Below, one piece after another: positions 50,368-59,557 of a stretch of DNA of 64,000 bases. Within the stretch, counting starts at the first letter, position 1. Every line of letters starts with the position of its first letter. This DNA is from Bacillus_BA songklensis (GTDB lineage Bacteria > Bacillota > Bacilli > Bacillales > Bacillaceae_H). Under the pieces are notes generated by a model that made no database searches, was not told the DNA's origin, and saw nothing but the letters and a program-made list of their open reading frames with translations. The translations under genes and the position numbers were made by a program. Where the stretch lies: assembly GCF_042649685.1 (NCBI RefSeq), contig NZ_JBHRZT010000052.1, forward strand, positions 372,001 through 436,000, given 5' to 3'.

Positions 50368-51414
50368 ATGAGGCAAGGAGATATTTCAAGTAGCCATGAT
50401 ACGGTAGGAGTGGCAGTAGTCAACTATAAAATGCCAAGGTTACACACAAAGGAAGAAGTATTAGAAAATTGCCGAAACATTGGGAATATGATTGTGGGTA
50501 TGAAGCAGGGTTTACCAGGAATGGATCTCGTCATTTTTCCGGAATACAGCACACACGGCATCATGTATGACGAGAAGGAAATGTATGAAACAGCATCAAG
50601 CATTCCAGGTGAAGAAACGGCTATCTTTGCGGAAGCTTGTAAAAAAGCAAATGTATGGGGCGTGTTTTCATTAACAGGTGAAAAACATGAAGAGCATCCC
50701 AACAAAGCTCCTTATAATACGCTTATCCTTATGAACAACAAGGGAGAGATTGTTCAGAAGTACAGAAAAATTATCCCTTGGACACCAATCGAAGGCTGGT
50801 ATCCTGGTGATCAAACATATGTATCCGAAGGACCTAAAGGGCTGAAGGTGAGCCTAATTGTTTGTGACGATGGGAACTATCCAGAAATCTGGCGTGATTG
50901 TGCAACAAAAGGTGCTGAATTAATCGTACGATGCCAAGGCTATATGTATCCTGCAAAGGAACAGCAAATTGGAATTTCAAAATCAATGGCATGGGCGAAT
51001 AACAGCTATGTCGCAGTTGCGAATGCTTCTGGTTTTGACGGCGTTTATTCTTATTTCGGTCATTCAGCTATTATCGGTTTTGATGGCCGTACGCTTGGTG
51101 AGTGCGGAACAGAGGAAAACGGTATTCAATATGCGGAGCTTTCTGTGTCTCAAATCCGTGATTTCCGTAAAACGGCTCAATCCCAAAACCACCTGTTCAA
51201 ACTTCTTCACCGTGGCTATACCGGTATCATCAACTCTGGTGATGGCGATAAAGGGATTGCGGAATGCCCATTCGATTTCTATAAAACATGGGTGAACGAA
51301 CCTGAAAAAGCTCGTGAGCAAGTAGAGGCGATGACAAGGCCAACAATCGGAACGGAAGAATGTCCAATCGAGGGCCTTCCCAATGAAAAAACCAACTTAG
51401 TTGGCTCGAAATAA
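50368..51414 (+). CDS. amiE: Aliphatic amidase AmiE
   Basis: Nitrilase-superfamily amidase (EC 3.5.1.4), 348 residues, hydrolysing short amides such as acetamide to acid and ammonia. The catalytic triad is exactly placed as in the family: Glu59 (FPEYSTHG), Lys134 (KYRKIIPW), Cys166 (IVCDDGNYPE). The start has TTGGAGGGAATGGAAC. It precedes a symporter gene in the same direction after 520 bases, suggesting a catabolic unit for amides. Confidence 0.96.
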   Translation: MRQGDISSSHDTVGVAVVNYKMPRLHTKEEVLENCRNIGNMIVGMKQGLPGMDLVIFPEYSTHGIMYDEKEMYETASSIPGEETAIFAEACKKANVWGVFSLTGEKHEEHPNKAPYNTLILMNNKGEIVQKYRKIIPWTPIEGWYPGDQTYVSEGPKGLKVSLIVCDDGNYPEIWRDCATKGAELIVRCQGYMYPAKEQQIGISKSMAWANNSYVAVANASGFDGVYSYFGHSAIIGFDGRTLGECGTEENGIQYAELSVSQIRDFRKTAQSQNHLFKLLHRGYTGIINSGDGDKGIAECPFDFYKTWVNEPEKAREQVEAMTRPTIGTEECPIEGLPNEKTNLVGSK

Positions 51415-51660
51415 TATTTCTGATAGACAGGAAATCATGTTTTTCCTAAACCTAATCGGTTCTGGTACAAAGATTGTGTTCGTTTTAAAGATTCCTGCGT
51501 ATTCCTAACAGAATCGAGGTTTATGCAGCAATTCCAAATAACCGATGGATGAACTTTGCTTAATAACCACTATACATGTTATAAAAAGCCATACATCTTA
51601 AAAATGTTTTGATCATAACAAACGACTTTTAGTAAAACAAACAGAACGTTCTTTAACAAA

Positions 51661-51711
51661 AGGCTGAACCATTCCTAGAATTATATAAGATTTTTAAGAA
51701 TGGTTCAGCCT
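51661..51711 (+). terminator. Hairpin after amiE
   Basis: AGGCTGAACCATTC pairs perfectly with GAATGGTTCAGCCT over a 23-base loop. It lies in a ~520-base gap that otherwise shows only the AT-rich promoter region of the symporter. Confidence 0.6.
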
Positions 51712-51934
51712 ATATAATGTTATTTATTGTGACGTCTAATGTAATATATTCGAACGAAAATTCATGGTTGCTAATTAAAAAAATATATTTTCTCTCCCGA
51801 ATTTTAAAAGTCACGGAATTTACAAGGTTTATATATGTTCTTTCCAGTTTTTGGTTATTTTTTGAAAATATAGTGTTGTTATAAAATGTATTCTATTTTG
51901 TCAACGCATTAAATTTGGATAATGGAGGAGAATT

Positions 51935-53482
51935 ATGTTAACACCAAGCATCGGGTATCTTATCCTACTAATTTTCGGAGTTTTATTTACGGGAGTTACT
52001 GTCATCATTCACCGTATGGATTCCAAACGTCACGGAAAAGAGATGACGGCAGAACAATTTAATACAGCCGGTAGAAGTGTGGGTGTCGGGTTGGCAAGTG
52101 CCTCAATTGTAGCCGCTTGGACTTGGGCCGCTACAATCATGATGTCCTCATCAACCGGATATCAATATGGAATTAGCGGGCCTTTTTGGTATGCTGCTGG
52201 TGCTACAATCCAAATTTTATTATTCGCCATTCTTGCTATTCATTTAAAACGAAAAGCACCGCAAGCCCATACGTTTTTAGAATTTATAGTACAACGCTTT
52301 GATAAAAAAAATCATCGATTAATGCTAGTATTTGCACTAATGACGAATATTATCGTAACATCGATGATTATTCTTGGCGGAGCTATTACTTTACATCAAT
52401 TAACAGGAATGAATTTATATGTTGCAGCTTTTCTGATCCCATTAACTTTTACAATCTATACCATGATTGGCGGATTAAAAGCTTCCTTTATCGCGGACTA
52501 CTTACACACTGTCATTTTATTTATTGTACTTGCTATTTTCGGAGTAGCTGTCTATTACAAATTTGGGATTACCAACATTTACGAAGGTTTACGTGCTTTG
52601 CCTGAGTCAAAACAAATGCTAACTATGGCATCCATTCCAGGGCTATTATTTGGAATTATTAATATCGTAGGGAATTTTGGAACAGTTTTTGTGGACCAAG
52701 CTTATTGGCAGCGAGCAATTGCAAGTACTGATAGGGCCGCTTCCAAAGCTTACATTTATGGAGGTATTGCTTGGTTTTCTATTCCATTTGCGGTAGCCAC
52801 CATTCTAGGGGTTAGTGCAGCCGGTCTTGGTATTGCTGTTTCTTCTCCTGATTCTGTCGCGCCTATTATGGCATCTCATATACTAGGTACTGTAGGATCC
52901 ATCCTATTTTTAACAATGTTATTTATGGCTGTTACTTCTGCGGGCTCTGCCGAACTTACTGCGGTAACCAATATTATCGTTACGGACATTTATCGTCATT
53001 CTATCAATCCAAAAGCTAGCAGTGAAAAATTACTAGGTGTATCCCGTTGGATTACACTAGGTTTCGGATTAACGATGGGTCTATTTTCTATCTTTCTTTT
53101 TTACTTAGGAATAGGTCTTGGATTTGTTTATATGGCAATGGGCATCTTTGTTAGTGGGGCTGTTATTCCAGTCACACTTGGATTGATATGGAAACGCGCA
53201 ACAAATACAGGTGCCTTTTATGGTACGTTATTTGGCATGGTTGGTGGAGTAACTGTTTGGATCCTTTCTGCCTATGTAACAACAGGCCATGTTAGTATCG
53301 ATTCATTAGGTCAGCTATATCCCATGCTTTTTGGAAATTTAGCTGTTTTTGTCTTCAGTGGAATTATCTCTATTGGCCATGGCTTAATATCTTCCGAGGA
53401 ATTCGATTTTGAATCCTTAAAAGATAAATTTAAAAGCTTTGATGATAGTGCAACTGAAACTAGAAAGGAGAAACTAGTATGA
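51935..53482 (+). CDS. Sodium:solute symporter (DUR3/urea-amide-like)
   Basis: A 515-residue SSS-family carrier with ~13 membrane helices. Features: AEQFNTAGRSVGVGLASASIVAAWTWAAT split at the family start, YTMIGGLKASFIADYLHT (the conserved GGLKA region), FVDQAYWQRAIAST. It looks closest to urea transporter DUR3-type members. With amiE upstream an amide or urea substrate is likely, but this is inference. TGGAGGAGAATT precedes the start. It overlaps the small downstream gene by four bases. Confidence 0.85.
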   Translation: MLTPSIGYLILLIFGVLFTGVTVIIHRMDSKRHGKEMTAEQFNTAGRSVGVGLASASIVAAWTWAATIMMSSSTGYQYGISGPFWYAAGATIQILLFAILAIHLKRKAPQAHTFLEFIVQRFDKKNHRLMLVFALMTNIIVTSMIILGGAITLHQLTGMNLYVAAFLIPLTFTIYTMIGGLKASFIADYLHTVILFIVLAIFGVAVYYKFGITNIYEGLRALPESKQMLTMASIPGLLFGIINIVGNFGTVFVDQAYWQRAIASTDRAASKAYIYGGIAWFSIPFAVATILGVSAAGLGIAVSSPDSVAPIMASHILGTVGSILFLTMLFMAVTSAGSAELTAVTNIIVTDIYRHSINPKASSEKLLGVSRWITLGFGLTMGLFSIFLFYLGIGLGFVYMAMGIFVSGAVIPVTLGLIWKRATNTGAFYGTLFGMVGGVTVWILSAYVTTGHVSIDSLGQLYPMLFGNLAVFVFSGIISIGHGLISSEEFDFESLKDKFKSFDDSATETRKEKLV

Positions 53483-53706
53483 ACGATCAAGAGTTAATGA
53501 AAGACACCAAGTTGTACACTCGCTGGGCTATTGCTTTGAGTCTGGTATTAGTCGTCATTTGGCCAGGCATCATGTTTTCAACGGGTTATATTTATAGTCT
53601 ACAGTTTTTCAAAGGTTGGGTTTGCTTAGCTTTCGGATGGTTGATTATAGCAGCGCTTTTTATTACAATCCGACCATTGATTGAGTTGTATAAGGAATAC
53701 AAATGA
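53479..53706 (+). CDS. Small membrane protein, partner of the symporter
   Basis: A 75-residue protein with two membrane helices (AIALSLVLVVIWPGIMF, VCLAFGWLIIAALFITI). It starts inside the symporter stop (ATGA overlap), so it is translationally coupled. Small two-helix subunits accompany several SSS carriers. No direct evidence for function. Confidence 0.7.
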   Translation: MNDQELMKDTKLYTRWAIALSLVLVVIWPGIMFSTGYIYSLQFFKGWVCLAFGWLIIAALFITIRPLIELYKEYK

Positions 53707-53754
53707 AACTCATGAAGAGCCGATGAACCCTATATAAGAGTAACATGAAGAAAA

Positions 53755-53801
53755 TTCCCAACCACCTCTCCTCACTTGGCTAGGTGGTTGGGAAGCCTTT
53801 T
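53755..53801 (+). terminator. Terminator of the symporter operon
   Basis: TTCCCAACCACCT pairs perfectly with AGGTGGTTGGGAA, then GCCTTTTT. Confidence 0.88.
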
Positions 53802-53841
53802 TCAAAAAGCATTTTTTAAAACTTTCCGTTTTTCTCCATAT

Positions 53842-54705
53842 TCATCCCAGTTCCTTTGCCATGCTGATAAAGGTTTTCACCAAAGGTGATCGCTCGTTCT
53901 TGCGCCATGAAACACCCATAGAAGCGACTGGCAATTGATCTTTCATATCCAGGAATACAACATCTTGAGTATGGAGATTTATGGCCGATTGGGGAACCAC
54001 TGCAATCCCCATTCCAGCCGCAACTAAACCAATGACGGTTTGGAATTCGAAGGCCTCTTGCCGGATGATTGGATTACATAAACCCAGGATTTCATCATAT
54101 AGACCTGCCCACGTTTTCCGAGACAGCATGACGAAATCGTGAGGAGTGAGGTCGGCAAGAGAAATGTTCTTTTTCCCCACTAAGGGGTGCTGTTTTGGAA
54201 CGGCCAACGCGCAGGGGACCGTTGAAACGATTTCGGTACATAAGGTGTCATCATGAATGGGGGGTCTTAGAACCCCTACATCGATTTTTTCTTGACGTAA
54301 TGCTTCGATTTGTTTAGGTGTTGACAGTTCGAGAAGATGCACTTGAACGTCTGGATACAGACTGCGAAATTCCCGCAGAACGGCAGGAAGTATGTCATAG
54401 GTAGCTGCCCCGACAAAACCTACTGTTAGATTTCCGATTTCACCATAATGGGTGCGTTGTGCGTTCTCGACAGCACGATGAAGATGATCCGAAATTTTAC
54501 GAACTTCTTCAACAAATACTTTTCCCGCATCTGTTAATTCGACATGTCGATTGTTTCGATAAAAAAGTGGAAATCCTAGTTCCTTCTCTAGATTTTGAAT
54601 TTGCAAGCTTAAGGGAGGTTGTGTGATTCTAAGGCGTTCCGCTGCACGACTGAAATTTAATTCCTCGGCTACGGTAAGAAAATATTGCAATTGTCGAAGC
54701 TCCAT
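53842..54705 (-). CDS. LysR-family transcriptional regulator
   Basis: A 287-residue regulator. HTH at ~1-60 (MELRQLQYFLTVAEELNFSR, LRITQPPLSLQIQNLEKELG), then a substrate-binding domain (LTVGFVGAATYDILPAVLRE, VGVLRPPIHDDTLCTEIV, GMGIAVVPQSAINL). Closest in style to CatR/BenM-type regulators of aromatic catabolism. It is divergent from the bicupin gene, 123 bases apart, with an AT-rich operator region, so it likely controls that gene. Confidence 0.92.
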   Translation of the reverse strand: MELRQLQYFLTVAEELNFSRAAERLRITQPPLSLQIQNLEKELGFPLFYRNNRHVELTDAGKVFVEEVRKISDHLHRAVENAQRTHYGEIGNLTVGFVGAATYDILPAVLREFRSLYPDVQVHLLELSTPKQIEALRQEKIDVGVLRPPIHDDTLCTEIVSTVPCALAVPKQHPLVGKKNISLADLTPHDFVMLSRKTWAGLYDEILGLCNPIIRQEAFEFQTVIGLVAAGMGIAVVPQSAINLHTQDVVFLDMKDQLPVASMGVSWRKNERSPLVKTFISMAKELG

Positions 54706-54828
54706 TGTTTATCACCTGTTTTTTATTTATACACAAAATATATTATAACAATACAAATTATATATTGTACAATTCCTTTTAATCAAGATAGGATAGCACT
54801 ATAAACAAGTTTGAAAGGGGTTTTATAA

Positions 54829-55797
54829 ATGACTAACAGTACACAGCCAGGACAATTATCGGTCGGAACGGTGAGTGAAAACTGGACCGGGGATGCCCGT
54901 TTTTATGAATATACGACTGCTGCCGATCCGATTGGGAGCGGCATTATCAGTCCGATCCCCGCTAAAGAATTTGGCCCTGAGTTATACAACTCAGGTGAAA
55001 CTCGTATGGTAACACTGGATCTTTCTAAGGAATTGAGAACCGAATATCAAGCAACGAGTCCATCCCTTCTTGCTCACTTTATTCGCATTAATGCGGGGGA
55101 TTCCATTAATACGCAACCAAATGCAACAAGTGAATTATATTACATCATTTCTGGTGCTGGAAGCACAGAGGTAAATGGCCAAACAATCAACTGGAAAGAG
55201 GGAGATTTCTTAACTCTTCCATCTGGATCGGTTAGCCGTCATACAGCAACAAAAGATACAACAATCTATTATATTTTAGATACGCCACTTCTTGATTATC
55301 TGGGAGCTAAAGCGACCGAAGCACGTTTTGAACCGACCCTTTTTACAGCTGAACAAGCTAAAGCCAAACTAGATGAAGTAGCTAATGCACCAGATGCCCA
55401 TTTAAAAAATCGTATCTCTATCTTGTTAAATAATCAAAGATTTGATCAAACTCTGACTATTACGCACGTACTATGGGCTATGTTTGGTATCGTTCCTGTA
55501 GGGTCCAATCAAGCACCTCACAGCCACAAATCGGTAGCGCTTGACTTTGTCGCTTATGCTGCACCTGGTACTTATACCTTGGTTGGAGATAAGGTGGACC
55601 CGGTTACTAGCCAAATCATCGATCCTATCCGTATTGATTGGGTAACAGGGAAAGCTTTTGTTACTCCTCCAGGATTGTGGCACTCTCACCACAACGAGTC
55701 CGGGGAGCCTGCATTCATTATCCCAATTCAAGACGCGGGTCTTCAAACGTACCTTCGTACATTGGATATCCAGTTTACCCATTACGATCAAGAATAG
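54829..55797 (+). CDS. Bicupin dioxygenase, gentisate 1,2-dioxygenase-like
   Basis: A 322-residue protein with two cupin domains (~70-150 and ~205-310). First: LLAHFIRINAGDS, SELYYIISGAGSTEVNG, LPSGSVSRHTA. Second: APHSHKSVALDFVAYAAPG and TPPGLWHSHHNES, giving the likely Fe-binding His residues (HSHK, HSHH). Gentisate or related ring-cleaving dioxygenases have this layout; substrate unproven. GAAAGGGGTTTTATAA precedes the start. LysR control is inferred from divergence. Confidence 0.8.
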   Translation: MTNSTQPGQLSVGTVSENWTGDARFYEYTTAADPIGSGIISPIPAKEFGPELYNSGETRMVTLDLSKELRTEYQATSPSLLAHFIRINAGDSINTQPNATSELYYIISGAGSTEVNGQTINWKEGDFLTLPSGSVSRHTATKDTTIYYILDTPLLDYLGAKATEARFEPTLFTAEQAKAKLDEVANAPDAHLKNRISILLNNQRFDQTLTITHVLWAMFGIVPVGSNQAPHSHKSVALDFVAYAAPGTYTLVGDKVDPVTSQIIDPIRIDWVTGKAFVTPPGLWHSHHNESGEPAFIIPIQDAGLQTYLRTLDIQFTHYDQE

Positions 55798-55800
55798 TAA

Positions 55801-55823
55801 AGCACCCTTCGGGGTGTTTTTTA
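55801..55823 (+). terminator. Terminator of the bicupin gene
   Basis: AGCACCC/GGGGTGTT around TTC with a run of T, three bases after the stop. Confidence 0.85.
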
Positions 55824-56044
55824 TCTCCCTCTCCCATGAAAATTAATAAAGCTCAAAATCTAAAAAAGAGCATATTAAAGTAGACCTAGAAAAACACATT
55901 TTAAAAAAAGCCTGAGCCTTCTGAGTGATAATATAGAGTTTGGTAGATAGATCAACTGCTCAAAAAACAGATTGTTTTGACTAACCATCGGCGGGAGAGG
56001 AAGAAAACTCTTGCTGATAAAAGCTTTATTTTATGAAAGGGAGA

Positions 56045-56290
56045 ATGAGAGTGAGAGTCGCTAAGTTTTGTGAACGAAACATTAAGGTAACTCCGGCGGG
56101 TGAAGCTATAGACATTCTCCGGCGGAGTTACCAGGACGATGTGGAAGTTCGTATCGTCGATTGCTTCAGGCGATGTTTGGAATGCAGGGTGAAGCCGTTT
56201 TGTCGCATCCAATTAACAACAATGGAAGCGGACAAGCCGGAAATACTGGTGGAAAAAATACTCCAAACCGTTCGAAGGGAAACCCAGTGA
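56045..56290 (+). CDS. DUF1450-like small cysteine protein
   Basis: An 81-residue protein similar to DUF1450 (YuzB-like): VAKFCERNI, then IVDCFRRCLECRVKPFC and a C-terminal LVEKILQTVRRE. Cysteines C-x3-C-x2-C-x5-C suggest metal or redox binding. The start is uncertain (an ATG four codons earlier and a GTG two codons later are alternatives). Function unknown. Confidence 0.6.
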   Translation: MRVRVAKFCERNIKVTPAGEAIDILRRSYQDDVEVRIVDCFRRCLECRVKPFCRIQLTTMEADKPEILVEKILQTVRRETQ

Positions 56291-56450
56291 AAAAACAGAT
56301 TCTTCTTTAACATGTAAAATGTTTTTTCCTGTTCATAAAATCACTTATGTTAACCTCTCTTGAATGAACCAAGACAGATTTCTTATAGAAATAATGATTT
56401 GTTCATCAATTGTAAAAGGTATACTGCCCCATTATCTTAAGAAGAAAAAG

Positions 56451-56489
56451 TCCCAATAGGGTAAGCTAGCTCTATTGGGATATTTTTAT
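56451..56489 (+). terminator. Terminator after the DUF1450-like gene
   Basis: TCCCAATAG pairs with CTATTGGGA, followed by TATTTTTATTTT. Confidence 0.8.
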
Positions 56490-57000
56490 TTTGTCCAGAT
56501 TATTTATAAGATTAATTTGGTTATTTATACAAACACATTTTAATAACCACTTGAAAAGTGTAAGCGTTTTCTATCATACTAATAGTAGGTTGGATAGCAA
56601 TGGTGGCTGTCGCGGTATCTGGCGTAGGCGGGGCCTGTACCAGGAAGGGACGCAGGAATGGGTGTCCTTTTTTTATATAAAACTAGCTGTTTTTATGCAG
56701 TTTTTTGGCTTTTTCAAAAGACGGAAAGATTGATTTATCAACTATGATTAATAAATTAGAAAAAGGGTTCAAAACCTTGTTATGATGAGGTTTTGAACCC
56801 TTTCTCTATTTCCTCTAAGCTGATTTATGTAAACTGGAAATGAATCAGGTATACATCAAAATCTTAAGAAGAATATCAAATAAAAATTTTATTTGAACAA
56901 TATCTATAATATAATTGTTATTAATTTCCATTAGTGGTATTTTTAATACAAAACAAATTGGATATATAAGAAAAGCATGACTTGCTGAGGGGGATTTTCA
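56490..57000. other. Intergenic region before cysK
   Basis: Contains a cre-like sequence TGTAAGCGTTTTCT (56559-56572), a hairpin terminator AAAGGGTTCAAAACC/GGTTTTGAACCCTTT (56762-56803), and AT-rich promoter sequence ahead of cysK. A short Gly/Val-rich frame at 56589-56670 is not supported as a gene. I do not see a T-box or SAM riboswitch. Confidence 0.45.
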
Positions 57001-57936
57001 ATGCCGAAAATCGCAAGAAATTTAACAGATTTAATTGGTAATACACCTTTATTAGAGATGTCTAACTATAATAAAGCTAATAATCTTGAAGCAAAAATCA
57101 TTGCAAAACTGGAATACTTTAATCCGGCAGGAAGTGTTAAAGACCGAATTGGTTATGCCATGATTAAAGATGCAGAGGACAAAGGACTAATTAATAAAGA
57201 CTCCGTTATTATTGAGCCTACTAGTGGCAATACGGGAATTGCCCTTGCCTTTGTAGCTTCAGCGCTGGGATACCAATTGATTATAACATTACCAGAGACT
57301 TTTAGTATTGAGCGAAGAAAGCTTCTACAAGCACTTGGAGCTGAATTGGTTTTAACCCCTGGATCAGAAGGAATGAGAGGTGCCATCAGAAAAGCAGAAG
57401 AATTAGCCGCACAGACACCGAATTCGTTTATACCACAACAATTTAATAATTCAGCTAATTTAGAAATTCATAGGCAAACCACTGCTGAAGAGATTTGGAG
57501 AGATACTGACGGTACAGTTGATATCTTTATTGGGGGTGTGGGAACCGGAGGAACAGTTACCGGAGTCGGTGAGGTACTGAAGCAGAAAAAACCTTCTGTA
57601 AAGGTAATTGCGGTTGAACCTTTTGATTCACCTGTTCTTTCAGGAGGTAATCCAGGGTCGCATGGGATTCAAGGTATTGGAGCCGGTTTTGTACCGAATA
57701 TTTTTAATAAATCAATCGTTGATGAGATTTTTAAAGTGAAAAATGAACAAGCATTTGAAACCTCACGCAAGTTGGCCAAGAGTGAAGGGTTACTTGTGGG
57801 TATTTCTTCCGGCGCTGCTACATTTGCTGCAACTCAAATTGCTAAAAGACCTGAAAATAAAGGGAAAACGATTGTTGTTCTATTACCTGATACTGGAGAG
57901 CGTTATTTATCTACACCTCTTTTCCGAATGGATTAG
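57001..57936 (+). CDS. cysK: Cysteine synthase (O-acetylserine sulfhydrylase) CysK
   Basis: PLP enzyme of 311 residues making L-cysteine from O-acetylserine and sulfide. LIGNTPLLEM near the start, PLP Lys47 in NPAGSVKDRIG, the phosphate loop GGVGTGGTVTGVGE and the substrate loop PTSGNTGIALA are all visible. The position next to an amine demethylase operon is unusual; it may be a second cysK paralogue. TGAGGGGGATTTTCA precedes the start. Confidence 0.95.
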   Translation: MPKIARNLTDLIGNTPLLEMSNYNKANNLEAKIIAKLEYFNPAGSVKDRIGYAMIKDAEDKGLINKDSVIIEPTSGNTGIALAFVASALGYQLIITLPETFSIERRKLLQALGAELVLTPGSEGMRGAIRKAEELAAQTPNSFIPQQFNNSANLEIHRQTTAEEIWRDTDGTVDIFIGGVGTGGTVTGVGEVLKQKKPSVKVIAVEPFDSPVLSGGNPGSHGIQGIGAGFVPNIFNKSIVDEIFKVKNEQAFETSRKLAKSEGLLVGISSGAATFAATQIAKRPENKGKTIVVLLPDTGERYLSTPLFRMD

Positions 57937-58054
57937 AACAGCCATTTAAATTGATTAAATAATCAAACGTTTGCTTAATCATTTATTTTCCTTTCATTTT
58001 CATTCCTCTTTCATTAAAATGAATATTAATAATTTTCAAAAAAAGGATGATTGT

Positions 58055-59005
58055 ATGACGCAGGTTGATGAACTGGAACAATTTATCTACCCGTTCAAGG
58101 ACAATGTGTTTCGCTACTCAAATAACTCCATTCCGTTGGATGATCCGAACAGTGTTGAGATCACTCCGAGCTACAGGGAGGAAATGAAGCTTAAGCGTGA
58201 TCTTCTCAGCCGCTATCCTGAACGGTGCTTTCAATCACAACCTCATACTTTAAGAGGGCAATGGGAAATAGTCGATTTAATTATTGAGCATCTAATAACC
58301 TATTATCCTGATATGTTCGCTCTAGATAAAATCGGAGAGAGATGGGCTTTTCACAATAAAAGATTAGGAGAAAAGCATTGTTTCACATTTGGAGATGAAA
58401 CAACACTTCCATGCGAACCCTTAGATTTTATCGGCAGGCATGTACAAGAAGATCTTATTTTAATGATACAGCGAGATGAGGATTTATTTTTGGATGCGGG
58501 TCAGTTATGTTTTCCTGCAAATTGGTCGCTGGCTTTTAATTTAGGGATGAGTTTCAAAGAAATACACAGGCCTATTCCCGGGTTTAAAGAGGAGACTTTG
58601 GATGATAGAATTCTAAATTTCCTTTTGCGATTGGAAGCAGGAAATCCATGGGGAAGAAAAAATTGGTCATTAATGGCGGGGAATCGACTAGATACGTCAC
58701 TTGAAACATTTGATAAGTGGGGAAAGGACAGAAAAAAAGTAACAAAGGAAAATGTCGGTGACTTTGTTCATTTACGTGTGGAGAATCAGAAGTTATTCCG
58801 TTTGCCGCGAACGGGCGGCATTCTTTTTACGATTCATACACACCTGCTGTCTTTAAATAAATTGGCTTCAAAACGGGAATGGCTTGAGCAATTTTATAAC
58901 ATCCTTCGTGAACTTCCTACTCCTATTTCTGATTATAAAGGAATCTCTCTTTTCAAGGATGCAGTAATAGATCACTTGAAAGATAGGCTTATTGAAAACA
59001 GGTGA
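58055..59005 (+). CDS. Haem-dependent oxidative N-demethylase, DUF3445 subunit
   Basis: A 316-residue DUF3445 protein. Features: YPFKDNVFRYSN, SYREEMKLKRDLL, LDFIGRHVQEDLILM, DAGQLCFPANWSLAFNLGMS, IHRPIPG and LPRTGGILFTIHTHL. The characterised member (HODM) uses haem in a PAS-like fold to oxidise N-methyl amines such as dimethylamine with O2, giving formaldehyde. It forms a complex with reductase subunits, encoded next. The start at MTQVDELEQF has AAAAGGATGATTGT. Confidence 0.88.
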   Translation: MTQVDELEQFIYPFKDNVFRYSNNSIPLDDPNSVEITPSYREEMKLKRDLLSRYPERCFQSQPHTLRGQWEIVDLIIEHLITYYPDMFALDKIGERWAFHNKRLGEKHCFTFGDETTLPCEPLDFIGRHVQEDLILMIQRDEDLFLDAGQLCFPANWSLAFNLGMSFKEIHRPIPGFKEETLDDRILNFLLRLEAGNPWGRKNWSLMAGNRLDTSLETFDKWGKDRKKVTKENVGDFVHLRVENQKLFRLPRTGGILFTIHTHLLSLNKLASKREWLEQFYNILRELPTPISDYKGISLFKDAVIDHLKDRLIENR

Positions 59006-59010
59006 ATTTT

Positions 59011-59541
59011 ATGAATAAAGAGGGCTTAAATCAAGAATCAAATTTAATACAAAAAGCGACTTTCATATCTGGAAAGCGCAAATATTTATTTTGTGCTGAC
59101 CAGAAGGGGATGTCGATCTTAACCCCCATTATAGAGCGGGTAATCGAAGAAAAACTTTCCTTCGAATTGCTTTTTATGGGAGAAAATCATGAAAAAGAAC
59201 TGCCTCCGGCAGATTTGTCGAAGTGGTTAAGCCAACAGAAGATGGGAAGTTATCTTTACTTGGCCGGACCATGGAATATGCTTAAAAGCATAAAACGTTT
59301 GGCTGAAGAAATTGGTTTTTCTGATGAAGAAGCGCAGTTCGTTGGCTATGGTGTACAACAGATGAACGTGTTTTGCTGTCGGTGTCACGGAATAACCGAA
59401 ATGGAGATTCAAGAGACAAGCCAACAAGAGAAAAAGATAAAACCTGAAATCATGTGTCGTCACTGTGATTTATTACTTGTTGTTTCTGACCATTACTCTT
59501 CATTAAGAGATGCTTATCTAGGTTATGTCGCTAAACTTTAA
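59011..59541 (+). CDS. Dimethylamine monooxygenase subunit DmmA-like
   Basis: A ~176-residue protein: KATFISGKRKYLFCADQKG at the start, GSYLYLAGPWNMLKSIKRL in the middle, and a C-terminal cysteine motif VFCCRCHGIT...MCRHC with SDHYSSLRDAYLGYV. The cysteines may bind a metal or FeS cluster. The annotated DmmA family accompanies DUF3445 proteins. It starts right after the previous stop (AGGTGA site); a reading overlapping that stop also exists. Confidence 0.8.
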   Translation: MNKEGLNQESNLIQKATFISGKRKYLFCADQKGMSILTPIIERVIEEKLSFELLFMGENHEKELPPADLSKWLSQQKMGSYLYLAGPWNMLKSIKRLAEEIGFSDEEAQFVGYGVQQMNVFCCRCHGITEMEIQETSQQEKKIKPEIMCRHCDLLLVVSDHYSSLRDAYLGYVAKL

Positions 59542-59557
59542 ACAGGGGTGGACACCA

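Noticed and set aside
56491..56733. 80-codon frame before cysK
   Set aside because: No ribosome site, crosses promoter-like and cre-like sequence.
56804..57000. T-box or S-box leader ahead of cysK
   Set aside because: No T-box sequence (TGGNACCGCG-like) or SAM riboswitch core visible.
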